The translations under genes were made by a program, and so were the position numbers. Source: Cryptomeria japonica (lineage: Eukaryota; Streptophyta; Pinopsida; Cupressales; Cupressaceae). From it: 64,000 nt of DNA. The first letter of the stretch is position 1. Each line of letters starts with the position of its first letter. The notes beneath the pieces were generated by a model. The model worked only from the letters and a program-made list of their open reading frames with translations. It was not told the origin of the DNA and searched no databases. Below are positions 13,390 through 22,669 of the stretch, piece after piece. The stretch spans positions 266,899,692 through 266,963,691 of the forward strand of contig NC_081406.1 of the NCBI RefSeq assembly GCF_030272615.1, written 5' to 3'.

Positions 13390-14126
13390 AATCTAGATGA
13401 AAATCCCAAAAGAATACTATCATCCACAAATTGTTGATGTGAGGAAGGGGGTAAAGAAGAGGTAGCCTTAACACTAATGAGAGCTCTAAAAAGAATCCAT
13501 TTTTTTAATATTTCTTACCAAAACCTCACAAACGATAATAAAAAGATGGGGAGAGATAGGATTACCTTGTATAAGACCCTTTCTACTACTAAAAAAACCC
13601 CTTGAGATGTCATTAACAAGAATATATAGCTTAAGAGTAAACACATACTCATTTATAATCTGCAAAATTATCTCCTTAAACCCAAACTTTTGAAGAATAG
13701 TAAAGAAAAATGATCTAGAGGCTCTGTCATATGCTTTAGAAAGACCAAGTTTAAGAATCATACTTGATTTATTATTATTGTCCATTGAGTGTAGATTTCA
13801 CGAGTGGTAAGGATAACATTTAGAATCCATCTACCAGTAATATGCTAGGAACAACAATATTTTGGGAAATAATATAATGTAAGAGATGTTTATTTCTATT
13901 CACCACTGATTAAGAGAAAATCTTATAGATAGTATTGCAAAGACTTATAGGTCCAAAATAAGAGAAAGTAGTCACACCTTCCTTTTTCAAGAACTAGCAC
14001 AATAAAGGTAGTATTGATTTATTTCAAGATCTTGGTAGACTTAAATAAATATCTCACAGTAGAAATAAGGTCATAGCTAACAATATCCCAAAGATTCTAG
14101 AACAAGGGAGGGAAGCCATTCGGACC
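13390..14126 (-). pseudogene. LINE reverse transcriptase fragment
   Basis: Minus-strand conceptual translation gives ALGPNGFP, then LKLGLSKAYDRASRSFF in an open 99-codon stretch (13785-13486), then the palm block GLIQGNPISPHLFIIVCE, and after a frameshift QFVDDSILLG near 13420, the catalytic (F/Y)xDD box. SKAYD and GxxxGNPxSP identify a non-LTR reverse transcriptase of the L1 group. Stops and frame changes between the motifs make it a pseudogene. Confidence 0.88.
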
Positions 14127-14824
14127 TAGGGCCTTGTTGACCCAAACAAGAGAACAACACAAACTTCACCCTCTATGATATCTTTCACCATAGCTCCATT
14201 ATCCATATCTCTAAGGATATTAGAAATTACTTTCATAGTATCATCATTAGAACTAAAATCAATTGGATAATAATTAAGAGTATCTTGAAAGAAGGAGACA
14301 ATTACATCACCAATTTGTTCATCAATAGATAAATCCATTATCCACATTAACTAAGTGTCTTATAAAATTTCTTCTTCTATTCTTGAGGGTGGAATGATGA
14401 AAGAACTTAATATTTCTATCACTTTTAGTGACCCATTATATGTGAATCTTTTTGTTTCCAAAAAAAATTCTCCTATCATTAACCAATGCCATTCTTCTCT
14501 TATATATTTCTCTTTTAGGCAAATATCCATATCACAAGACCCAACAATCATTTTTTCTTGAACATCCTTCAATTCCTTAGATAGTTGATCTTTTTTGTGG
14601 AAGAAAATTTATTCCGACCTCTTATGTTATTTTTAATTAGTTTGATCTTTGGAGACAAATAAAACATTAGTGAATCCTAAACATTTAAACTATTTCACCA
14701 ATTATAAATTAGTTGTCTAAAATTTAGATGGGAAGGGCTTGCATTATTTCATACCGAAATGGATAAGGCCCTTTTCTTATTGCATTATTTGATTGTAGTA
14801 GAAGAGGGTTATGATCAAAACTCA

Positions 14825-15370
14825 CTATAGGAAGAGTAGTGAGCAAAGATTAGGTAGAATATTCCAAGAATTGGAGATGGGAATTTTTTGTGATTTAACC
14901 TGGATAAAGTTATTACTCATCTGCCAGTTAGACCAGGTAAATGAAGCATCATGCAACTCAACATCCATGAGTCTAATAGAGGACAAGAAATGAAAAAAGC
15001 CTACCATACTATCATAGTAGTCTTCCAGACCTCCTATATTTTCAAAAGGAAAAAGATGGTTGTTAAAATCTCCCACAATCATCCATTTACAATTAGGCTA
15101 GCCACAAATCATAGTGGAGAATGATTCCCACAACTATTTTCTTGCAACTCTAGAATTAGTCCAGCATAGACATTGATCAACATCTAATATTCATTAAAAT
15201 GCAAACTAGATAGAATGATCAATATATTTCAACAAGAGGTGACCCTTCTACTAGAGAGACAAACAAGATTCCACATAGTCACTATCCCTCTTGAAGCACC
15301 TTTCGTAGGGATGATACACAACTTAGAAGTAGGACAAATTTTATAAGCTATTTGAAAATTTTAAACATAT
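14825..15370 (-). pseudogene. LINE APE-type endonuclease fragment
   Basis: The minus strand encodes, through several stops, GASRGIVTMWN, then INVYAG, then an open 85-codon stretch (15082-14825) with VGDFNNHLFPFENIGGLEDY and LMDVELHDASFTWSN. GDFN and the SFTWSN block are hallmarks of the L1 endonuclease, which nicks target DNA to prime reverse transcription. The catalytic N-terminal part is missing or unrecognisable, so the enzyme is dead. Confidence 0.8.
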
Positions 15371-15629
15371 ATAACTTTGAAGTGTTTGAGGAATACTTTA
15401 GCTAGATTTGAAAAAAAAAAGATAAAACAATGCAACAAAGAAAATAACAAGTCAATTACACATATTTTTAGAAGTGTGTGGGAATACATTATCTTTTGAA
15501 GACCTTATATATTAATACACAGCCTAAATATGTAACAATAAAATATTTGAAGTGTGTATTTAGGTCACCTTTTCTACTCTAGGTATTTTGAATCAAGTTT
15601 CCATAAAACCACTAGGTAAAGGATAAATA

Positions 15630-16885
15630 CTAATTCCAAATACAAGTACTATATTTTGTGCTTATACATATTCACCACAAGATTGAGCATAAACTTCACA
15701 CTCTAGTCAATCTATCTTTTGAATTTAAGTGCATGTAAAATAGAGTTTCAAGAATGGTGATAAAGACATGAGGTAAGAAAGGTTGGGTATAAATAAGTTG
15801 TTCTTAAGAAAGAGAGTGATAAGGCATAACACATGACCATGATTACAACAAAATAAGGTATATAATAAGAAACATAAGAGGGTATGGGATGAGATAGAGA
15901 GCTATTAATAAAACAAGTGATGTAATAAATGATGATAATAATGGATGTAGGGATGACACTAGAAGTATGAGAATGAGATGAAATATTAGTAAAGGAGGTG
16001 GAAGTACTAGAAGCAACACTAACAAGGACCATGTGTAGTTATAATGTGTTCACTAATAGTGATAACATGAAATATAAGTGAAATAATAGTAGGATGGGAG
16101 AGGGAGAAGTGTATGTATGAAGTCCAAGATGGCAAGTGTGTATAAGGAAAGACTTTGTCATAGTAGGAGACTAAGAAATAAAAGTAAAGGACATACCATA
16201 TTTACAAATAAATTTGAGGGAAAGATATGAAGAAGATTGACCATTAGAAAAACTAGGAGTATCTTCAACATTAATACACCACAAAGAACTTGCCCCACAA
16301 ATGCCAACAATTCATGAAAAAATGAACCAAACTTTCAGGACTATCCACTTTACCTAAACTAGAAATCTCATGAGAATTTTGTTGTTATTTCAAATGTCCT
16401 TCATTATCAAAATCTTCAACTTTGTGCTTAATAGTAGTGGTAACAATAGTAGTGCTCATGAGAAAATCATTATGGACACCATTCTCAATAGTTTGGGATA
16501 TTTTAGGATTTAAACATGGGCTTATCCATAAGGGGATATGATCATGGGGATGAGATCTTAGCACACAAACAACTCTTGGAACCTTAAATTCCATTAAGTA
16601 TATACAAGAAATATAAGGTTTAATATAATTTTAAAGAAGTCAACAAGTTACAAGATTTGGAAATAAATCAACAAATGAAACCTTGAAGGAGAAAATTGAG
16701 GTCGATAGGATACAAGATATAATACTTGATTGCACGATATAATAGAAAACCCTAACAAAAGGTATACCTATGAAGCACTAATAAAAGGGACTTGAAACCC
16801 TAATTAGGAAAAAATGTACACCAAAACTAAAACCCTACATCATGTAAGAAAGTTGGGCTCACCAATAAATGTAAGAGAAAATAAT
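15630..16885 (+). repeat. Diverged direct repeat, copy 2
   Basis: Same-strand homologue of 7395-8415, with an extra stretch at about 16680-16840 that includes AAACCCTAA words. The copies differ by many substitutions and small indels, so the duplication is old. Confidence 0.6.
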
Positions 16886-17607
16886 CTAGGATAACTAAGT
16901 AATAAAAATAATTGAATAAATAATCAACTTATATAAATAAAAGTAAATGTCGTAGAGAATAAATGATAAATTAATTGTGAAAACTAAAAAAAGAGATATT
17001 TAATTAGATTCTAGAGATGAGAAAATAATGTTGAATATATTAAGAATCGGTTTACTAAATTGCTTGAATTTTATGGTTTGATTAGATGATGCTAGACTCG
17101 GAATTGCAAATTAAAGTACATCCAAATGATAATTATGATTTAGCTAAATGAGTTCCTAACAATGTTGATAAGTGGAATGCCATGGATTGTGGATTGTTAC
17201 CCTTAGCTAAATCCAAGGTGTTTCTTCAATTGCTTCATCATGATCAATCTTAATTTCTTCATTGTGAATCTTGTTGGGAGTTTGATTCAAGTTTGGATCA
17301 TAGAATGAATTTTTTTGAGGTTGATGGTATTTTGTGAGGCCTCCTTGAATTTTTCTTCTTTTAGCTTTATTGATAGTTAATTGATAATTATAACTATCTA
17401 GAAGTTTTATGTTATAAATTGATGTCAATTCTCTTTTCTCAATACAATTTTATCCTTTTTGTAAAACATGATGAGATCATCAAGACACTTCACCATAGAA
17501 TAGGTTGGAAGAGGATGGGTAGACGAAAAAAAATCAGTCAACATATTTTCTCAAAAAATAGGACAACGTATTCAAGAATTCATGAAAAACAATGTAGAAG
17601 AATCATA
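16886..17607. other. No recognised gene
   Basis: AT-rich sequence. A 73-codon minus-strand ORF (17428-17207), Lys/Asn/Gln-rich, has no recognisable motif and may be chance or a fragment of a retroelement. Confidence 0.35.
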
Positions 17608-18053
17608 GGGGAAAGGATTAAGTAGTTGCCTATGTATCAATAACTATTATGTTCTTGCCTACCTAGGAGAGAGAAGCCAGTAGTTGAGTGTGTTTCAATG
17701 GATGTGATAACACTTGTTGATTTAATGCCCAATATTTTTGACAATATTGTACGAATAGTTGCAACTTTAAAGTTGTTGAATGTATCCTTTCGATCTAAAA
17801 AGCAACGAATCATGTGATGCCACATCAATGCACCAATAAAACATGACTTAGTGCACAAGTATCGATCTCACTTTTTTTGGGGGTTGTTTTGGACACCTTG
17901 GCAAAAAGCATGTTGATGTGACCTTGAAACTTTAGTTATAAGCAGGGGACTTACCAAGTAAGTTGTTGTAAAAAATTGGGAGTAATTTGAAATTCCCACA
18001 TAGGATTTTGAGAAGCGTGAAGTTAGGGTGCTCAACTATTGGGTCCTCTCCCC
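17608..18053. mobile_element. MITE copy 1 (GGGGAAAGGA-type TIR)
   Basis: It starts TA-GGGGAAAGGATTAAGTAGTTG and ends CAACTATTGGGTCCTCTCCCC, imperfect inverted termini matching the element at 20574-21034. The right half, from CTCACTTTTTTTGGGGG, is closely similar in both. The left TA target duplication is visible; the right flank is AA, so one side has mutated. It has no coding capacity. A second copy of the terminal motif lies about 65 bp inside the left end. Confidence 0.8.
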
Positions 18054-18660
18054 AAACCCTCCAATCACTATCTTTAAAAATAATGAATACATGATAATTA
18101 AAAGCCAATTAAATACTTCACATATAGCAATAGCCTTCAGTAGTTAAAATTTGAATATTTAATTGGAGGACTTGTGCAACATACCACCGAAGTATTTGTG
18201 CATAGTTATTGATATAAAAGCATTTAATAGGTGAATATACATTAGATCACTTAAGCAAATTTTTTTATAGTTATAACACATGGTTGTAGGGACATATATG
18301 AATATGTATGAGATGCCACTTCTAAATGACCACTTTTTGACCTTTGTAGACATAACAATTCTAAATGACAACTCTTTTGATCTTTGTGAACATAACGGAT
18401 CCTTTTGCTTTCATCGTAGCTACAAGAAATTGGAATAATAACTTTTACCTCAAGTCACATTAGAAAAAACTAAAAAAAATTCGCAAAATTAAAATGGACG
18501 ATTAGTGAATCTTTTCCTATCTAATTATGATGACATCAGAACATAACAAAAAGTTGGGAGTGATAATAAGAAACAAAAAGACAATATGAACTGATGGAAA
18601 CAAAGAAGACAGACGCAGCCAATTTTAAGAACACTTTAATGAGATAAAACAGAGAACTGG
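18054..18660. other. Distal upstream region of the aquaporin gene
   Basis: No coding sequence seen. AT-rich, with two phrases around CATAACAATTCTAAATGA near 18350 that look like a small duplication. Confidence 0.35.
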
Positions 18661-18692
18661 TGCAAGAGTGCACAGCCACCCAAAAGAGCACC

Positions 18693-18734
18693 AACCTTCA
18701 CGTCAAAGGAAAAAACGTCATTACACAGCACGTG
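18693..18734 (+). promoter_or_regulatory. ACGT-core motifs including a G-box
   Basis: CACGTCA at about 18693, AACGTCA at about 18715 and the palindromic G-box CACGTG at 18729-18734 cluster within about 40 bp, roughly 380-415 bp before the start codon. ACGT cores are known bZIP/bHLH sites linked to ABA and stress responses in plants, which would suit an aquaporin. This is motif evidence only. Confidence 0.4.
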
Positions 18735-18889
18735 AAAGTAAGAAAAGAGATCAAAAGAGCCGTTTGATGGGTATAAAAAAGCATCCGTTGGGTATAAGAA
18801 AGCAGAACAAGAATGGAGACTTTGGGAAAGAAAAGCAGCAAATGCCATGCCTTGTTATATTCTGAAGAGATGGTGTCAGAGAGAAAAAT

Positions 18890-18945
18890 CAAATCAGATG
18901 GTGATCAGATTAGTGCTCAAATCAGATGGTGATCAGATTAGTGCT
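18890..18945 (+). repeat. Perfect 28-bp tandem duplication in the aquaporin promoter
   Basis: Positions 18890-18917 and 18918-18945 are identical. Each unit contains two overlapping ATCAGAT/GATCAGAT words. It ends about 160 bp before the start codon and about 73 bp before the TATA-like box, a position where transcription factor sites are common. Confidence 0.85.
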
Positions 18946-19018
18946 GTCATTGTCAGTAGTGGGGGGCATGTGGCCCTTGCTTTGCTTGCCAATTCACCAA
19001 GAACCCATCTTGGAATTC

Positions 19019-19026
19019 TATATTAA
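19019..19026 (+). promoter_or_regulatory. Probable TATA box of the aquaporin gene
   Basis: TATATTAA lies 89 bp before the ATG, which would give a 5' untranslated region of roughly 55-65 nt. It is a weak match to the consensus, but no better one is near. Confidence 0.5.
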
Positions 19027-19107
19027 GCCATGATTACACACACCCATTTACTTACTTCGTCTGCAATACTCTGTTTTCTGGTATAGTAGGCAGGGCAGCT
19101 GAAAAAA

Positions 19108-19971
19108 ATGGCTGGGAGGGAAGAAGATGTGAAGGTGGGAGCAAGCAAGTACTCAGAGAGGCAGGCTCTGGGGACATCTGCCCAGACTCAAGAGAAGGAC
19201 TACAAGGAAGCAGCCCCTGCTCCCCTGTTTGAGCCAGAGGAGCTCAGATCATGGTCCTTCTGGAGGGCAGGAATAGCAGAGTTTGTGGCCACATTTCTGT
19301 TCCTCTACATTACAATCCTCACTGTAATGGGGGTAAAGAGATCACCCAATATGTGCCAGTCTGTGGGTATCCAGGGCATTGCTTGGGCTTTTGGTGGTAT
19401 GATATTTGCCCTTGTTTACTGCACTGCAGGCATTTCAGGAGGGCATATAAACCCTGCAGTTACCTTTGGCCTGTTCCTAGCTAGGAAAGTGTCCTTGCCA
19501 AGGGCATTGCTGTACATGATATGCCAATGCCTTGGGGCCATCTGTGGTGCAGGGGTTGTGAAGGGGTTTGAGAAGAGCATGTATGAAGTACAGGGAGGAG
19601 GGGCCAATCTGGTGGCTCATGGCTATACTAAGGGAGATGGATTGGGGGCAGAAATTGTGGGTACTTTTGTCCTGGTTTACACTGTGTTCTCTGCCACAGA
19701 TGCTAAGAGGAGTGCCAGGGACTCACATGTGCCAGTCCTGGCACCTCTGCCTATAGGGTTTGCTGTGTTTTTGGTGCATTTGGCCACCATTCCTATAACA
19801 GGGACTGGGATAAACCCAGCTAGGAGCTTGGGTGCTGCTATCATTTATGACAAGAACCATGCCTGGGATGATCACTGGATTTTCTGGGTGGGACCCTTTA
19901 CTGGAGCTGCTCTCGCTGCCATTTACCACCAGCTCATCATCCGCGCCATTCCATTCAAGTCTAGGTCTTAG
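19108..19971 (+). CDS. PIP1: Plasma-membrane intrinsic protein aquaporin, PIP1 type, single exon
   Basis: This is a 287-residue channel that conducts water (PIP1 members also CO2 or small solutes in some species) across the plasma membrane as part of a tetramer, often with PIP2 partners. The N-terminus has the PIP1 pattern ([15 protein letters not shown], then [10 protein letters not shown]). Six membrane segments are expected from about residue 54 on. NPA boxes are at 115-117 and 236-238, and the selectivity filter is F95, H224, T233, R239, the water-selective PIP set. C83 in loop A, the loop B region with S129 in RKVSL, and loop D with H207 in RDSHVP match gating sites known in PIPs. The short C-terminus (IPFKSRS) also indicates PIP1. 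Length is typical. The frame is intact with no intron, whereas most plant PIP genes have three. It is surrounded by repeats but has its own promoter signals. Confidence 0.97.
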   Translation: MAGREEDVKVGASKYSERQALGTSAQTQEKDYKEAAPAPLFEPEELRSWSFWRAGIAEFVATFLFLYITILTVMGVKRSPNMCQSVGIQGIAWAFGGMIFALVYCTAGISGGHINPAVTFGLFLARKVSLPRALLYMICQCLGAICGAGVVKGFEKSMYEVQGGGANLVAHGYTKGDGLGAEIVGTFVLVYTVFSATDAKRSARDSHVPVLAPLPIGFAVFLVHLATIPITGTGINPARSLGAAIIYDKNHAWDDHWIFWVGPFTGAALAAIYHQLIIRAIPFKSRS

Positions 19972-20573
19972 AGAATGTTCAGAGCCTTTTCTGCTGTGTG
20001 TTATACCATGGCTGTGCTGTATCTGTGTTGTACATGGTATCTGTTTTAAGATAATTATGTTTAGTTGCAGTTGCAGTTGCAGTTGCAGAGAGAGGATTAT
20101 GTAGTTTTTCAGAATGTTGTTTGTGGGTCTGTTATTTCTATGTAATTTAAAGTTATTCTACCTGTTAACTTTGCCATATTTATTTTGTGAGAAAATGGCA
20201 TAGACTTCGCTTATCTTGAAATTTTGTGATTAATGTAAGTTTTTGGAGTCGATATGAAATATATAAAGTTTATCTACACTAATACAGTATATCAGTTCTG
20301 TGTTATCTATTCCATTACTATATCTGTCTTTGCTCAGTTGCCTGCTGCGAAAGGAATATGTACCTGTGAAGAATGTTGTTTGTTGTTTGCGGGCCTCTTT
20401 TTTTGTTTACGGGCCTCTTATTTTTATGCAATTAAAGCTATTTTATCTGTTAATTCGTCACTGTATTTGATTGTATGGGAAATGCCATAGAAAGGCAAAT
20501 CTTGAAATTTGTGACAACTTTTTAATATAAGTTTATGGATTTCAGGAATAACACATTTTTTTAAGTTTATCTA
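19972..20573 (+). repeat. Aquaporin 3' UTR and first duplicate of it
   Basis: The native 3' UTR runs to about 20250. A degenerate copy follows, with shared words such as GGAATATGTACCTGTGAAGAATGT, ATTAAAGCTATTTTATCTGTTA and TGGGAAATGCCATAGA. Spacing between the GGATTATGTA landmark here (20094) and its copy (20352) is 258 bp, shorter than in the later units. A MITE interrupts the array at 20574. Confidence 0.75.
20063..20088 (+). repeat. AGTTGC microsatellite in the aquaporin 3' UTR
   Basis: About four tandem AGTTGC units lie about 95 bp after the stop codon. Related but unexpanded sequence (CAGCTGCAATTGC) is present at the matching place in the downstream array units. Confidence 0.8.
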
Positions 20574-21034
20574 GGGGAAAGGACCCAGTAGTTGAGCATG
20601 TTCCAATTGTTGTGAGGGTTGTTGATACCTTTTGTTCCAAAAATTGAACAAATAAAACCTATTGTTTGAAACAAAAAATATCAATTTTTGTTAGGAAATG
20701 TACCAACAGTTGTTAGGAAATGTACCAATAGTTGTTAAGAAATGTACTAATATTGTAAAAAGTAACCATTCAGGTGATGCCACATTGGCTGCACAACTAT
20801 TGGGGTCTCTTTTGCACGCCTATTGATCTCACTTTTTTTGGGGGCTGTTTTGGACACCTTGGCAAAAAGCATGCTGATGTGGCATCATATTTGATGATGT
20901 GACCCTGAAACCTTAGTTATAAGCAGGGGGCTTGCTAAGTAAGCTGCTGTTAAAAAATCGGAGTGATTCGAAATTTCCAAGTAGGATTTTGAGAAACGTG
21001 AAGTTAGGGTGCACGACTACTGGGTCCTTTCCCC
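20574..21034. mobile_element. MITE copy 2 with near-perfect terminal inverted repeats
   Basis: It starts GGGGAAAGGACCCAGTAGT and ends with the exact reverse complement; the inverted match continues imperfectly for a few more bases. The dinucleotide TA flanks both ends (20572-20573, 21035-21036), a target duplication typical of Tc1/mariner-like (Stowaway-type) elements. It is 461 bp with no ORF. An internal GTTAGGAAATGTACCAA-type motif is repeated three times. It is inserted in the aquaporin 3' UTR array. Confidence 0.88.
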
Positions 21035-21075
21035 TACATTTCATAAACAACACTGCCCAAGTTTGGAGATGTCTA

Positions 21076-21166
21076 TTCTGGCTCCAAAATAGACTAATAT
21101 GTGTATTAGTCGCCCGTTTTACACCATGCTATCATGCTGTATGAAAGGTCTATTTTGGAGCCAGAA
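21076..21166. repeat. 19-bp perfect inverted repeat
   Basis: TTCTGGCTCCAAAATAGAC at 21076-21094 has its exact reverse complement at 21148-21166, with 53 bp between. It could form a hairpin or mark the end of a small foldback insertion just after the MITE. Confidence 0.75.
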
Positions 21167-21169
21167 GAG

Positions 21170-21301
21170 CTTCGGTCCTTGGCCTTCAAGTTTTCGGCCC
21201 TCTGCCCTCAAGTTTATGATTTACTTAGATCAAAGCTTCGGTCCTCGGCCTTCAAGTTTTCGGCCCTCTGCCCTCAAATTTATGATTTACTTAGATCAAA
21301 G
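21170..21301 (+). repeat. 66-bp tandem duplication
   Basis: Units 21170-21235 and 21236-21301 are almost identical (single-base differences such as CCTTGG versus CCTCGG and CAAGTT versus CAAATT). The duplication is recent compared with the surrounding repeats. Confidence 0.85.
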
Positions 21302-21760
21302 TTGCATGGATATACAAATACTATCACTGATAGGGATACACATATTGAGAACAATTTTTGAAGTTGAACACATATTTACAATAATTTTTTAAATTAATTT
21401 AACAATTTACAATATACAAAAGTAGTAAGATTTCAAGTTTCATTAGAAGATAATTCTCATATTATATCTTTCTGATGGTCGAGATAGAAAAACATTTCAT
21501 TTTATAAATTTCTTAAAATTAATTTTTTCTGATTTAGTGTAGGTTTTGTTTATAAATTTCTTAAAATTCATTTTAGAAAAAATTAATGATGCTTCGCACA
21601 ATTGGAAAATCAAGTTTTTTTTGGGCATTTGTGGATACACAATATCCAATGTGGATTTGGGCCACATTGGATATGTATCTGTTCCATATACAGAGATACA
21701 CGTGCCCAGGGAAGGACAAAGGAATATTCAGCTATTCTATCTTAGATAACTTGTCTTTAA

Positions 21761-21988
21761 ATTCAAGAAATTGATTCGGACCCGGACTTTACCGAAGATG
21801 CCAACACGTCTTGCCGCTCTACCAGATTGGCCTCTAAACCCTCCGACAAATCCCTAAGAGACCCGTCGTCCTCGCACGACACGGGCAACTCCATTCTGAC
21901 TGATAAAACCCCCCAGGCCCAGCACAAACATTCCCCCCTTTCTGTGAGCTCAAAACCCATGTTTCCGATAGCCCAGTCGCCTCTATGA
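21761..21988 (+). pseudogene. Unassigned frame upstream of and overlapping the 123-codon ORF
   Basis: The frame is open for 75 codons, Ser/Asp/Lys-rich (DSDPDFTEDANT, then STRLASKPSDKSLRDPSSS), and ends in a TGA that overlaps the next ATG as ATGA. Composition is much less AT-rich than the surroundings and similar to the following ORF, so the two were probably one frame before a frameshift. No family recognised. Confidence 0.4.
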
Positions 21989-22356
21989 GCCCGAAACCTG
22001 CCAATTTCCCTTCCCCGACCTTTAGGATTGAGAAAATGCTAGTTGTTGAAGAGGCCAGTAGTGTGAAGGAAGAAGACCCCAACCTGGCAGAGCTCGGGAA
22101 AAAGATAGAAGCCCTCTCTGACACCATGCAGGTGATTACCAGCAGACTGGAGGCGACGGAGTTCAAGATGCATGATGTGTCTAAATTCGCTTTGAATGTC
22201 ATGAGATGCTCGGCCACTACTCTGTGCCTTTTGCAGGATAGTGCGGATAAAGGAAAAGGCAAGGAGGACGAGGACTTTAAAGGCCTGTTCAAGTTCCTCA
22301 CTAATGAATGGGCTAAGAAGCTGCTCCCTAAGAAGAGCCGTGGGAAAAAGAATTAA
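21985..22356 (+). CDS. Uncharacterised coiled-coil ORF, probably retroelement-derived
   Basis: It is a 123-codon frame. After a Pro-rich start, residues 33-60 (NLAELGKKIEALSDTMQVI onward) have a heptad pattern consistent with a coiled coil. The C-terminus is basic (KKLLPKKSRGKKN). The sequence is richer in G+C than its neighbours and sits inside the aquaporin 3' UTR array, so it arrived by insertion. About 250 bp after the stop, the text TTTTGGCTGCTTTTATTATC resembles 3' ends of plant LINEs, suggesting an ORF1 remnant. That link is a guess; a captured host gene fragment is equally possible. Confidence 0.4.
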   Translation: MSPKPANFPSPTFRIEKMLVVEEASSVKEEDPNLAELGKKIEALSDTMQVITSRLEATEFKMHDVSKFALNVMRCSATTLCLLQDSADKGKGKEDEDFKGLFKFLTNEWAKKLLPKKSRGKKN

Positions 22357-22669
22357 CTTTCTGCATGTGGAGAAATTTTTTGTCTATGCAGTGTAGTAGG
22401 CTGGATAGGTCTAATTTCGGCTTATGTTTATATTTTAATGCTTATAGCCCTGCGTGGCACTGGAAGTATACTCTGACTGGTAGTATTTTATTGCTGATAA
22501 ACTCTCGTATGATGGTTTTTGTTTTTGATAGAGGTAAAAGGCTGCTTCTGTGGTGATTGTTTGCGGACAATGGTCCTTCCATTGTTCTCTTAATTGTACC
22601 CATGGGTCAGCCCCCTCGTTTTTGGCTGCTTTTATTATCAAAAACTCGTCTTTAATCACAGTAATAAAT

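Larger units (their letters stand above)
11440..15370 (-). mobile_element. Decayed L1-type LINE, 5'-truncated
   Basis: Minus-strand fragments appear in the order expected for plant L1 ORF2: endonuclease (15370-14825), linker, reverse transcriptase (14126-13390), post-RT region (about 13100-12700) and RNase H (11790-11480). Many stops and frameshifts make it inactive. The 5' end and ORF1 are not recognised. Sequence between 9922 and 11440 has faint minus-strand frames that could be 3' UTR or another fragment. It lies between the direct repeats at 7395 and 15630. Confidence 0.8.

Noticed and set aside
17207..17428. 73-codon minus-strand ORF, Lys/Asn/Gln-rich
   Set aside because: No motif or homologous neighbour recognised. 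Not enough to call a gene.
19251..20104. Several alternative-frame ORFs over the aquaporin gene
   Set aside because: All overlap the strongly supported PIP1 frame and have no support of their own.
20254..20490. 78-codon ORF after the aquaporin
   Set aside because: It falls in the duplicated 3' UTR and is not maintained in the other array units.
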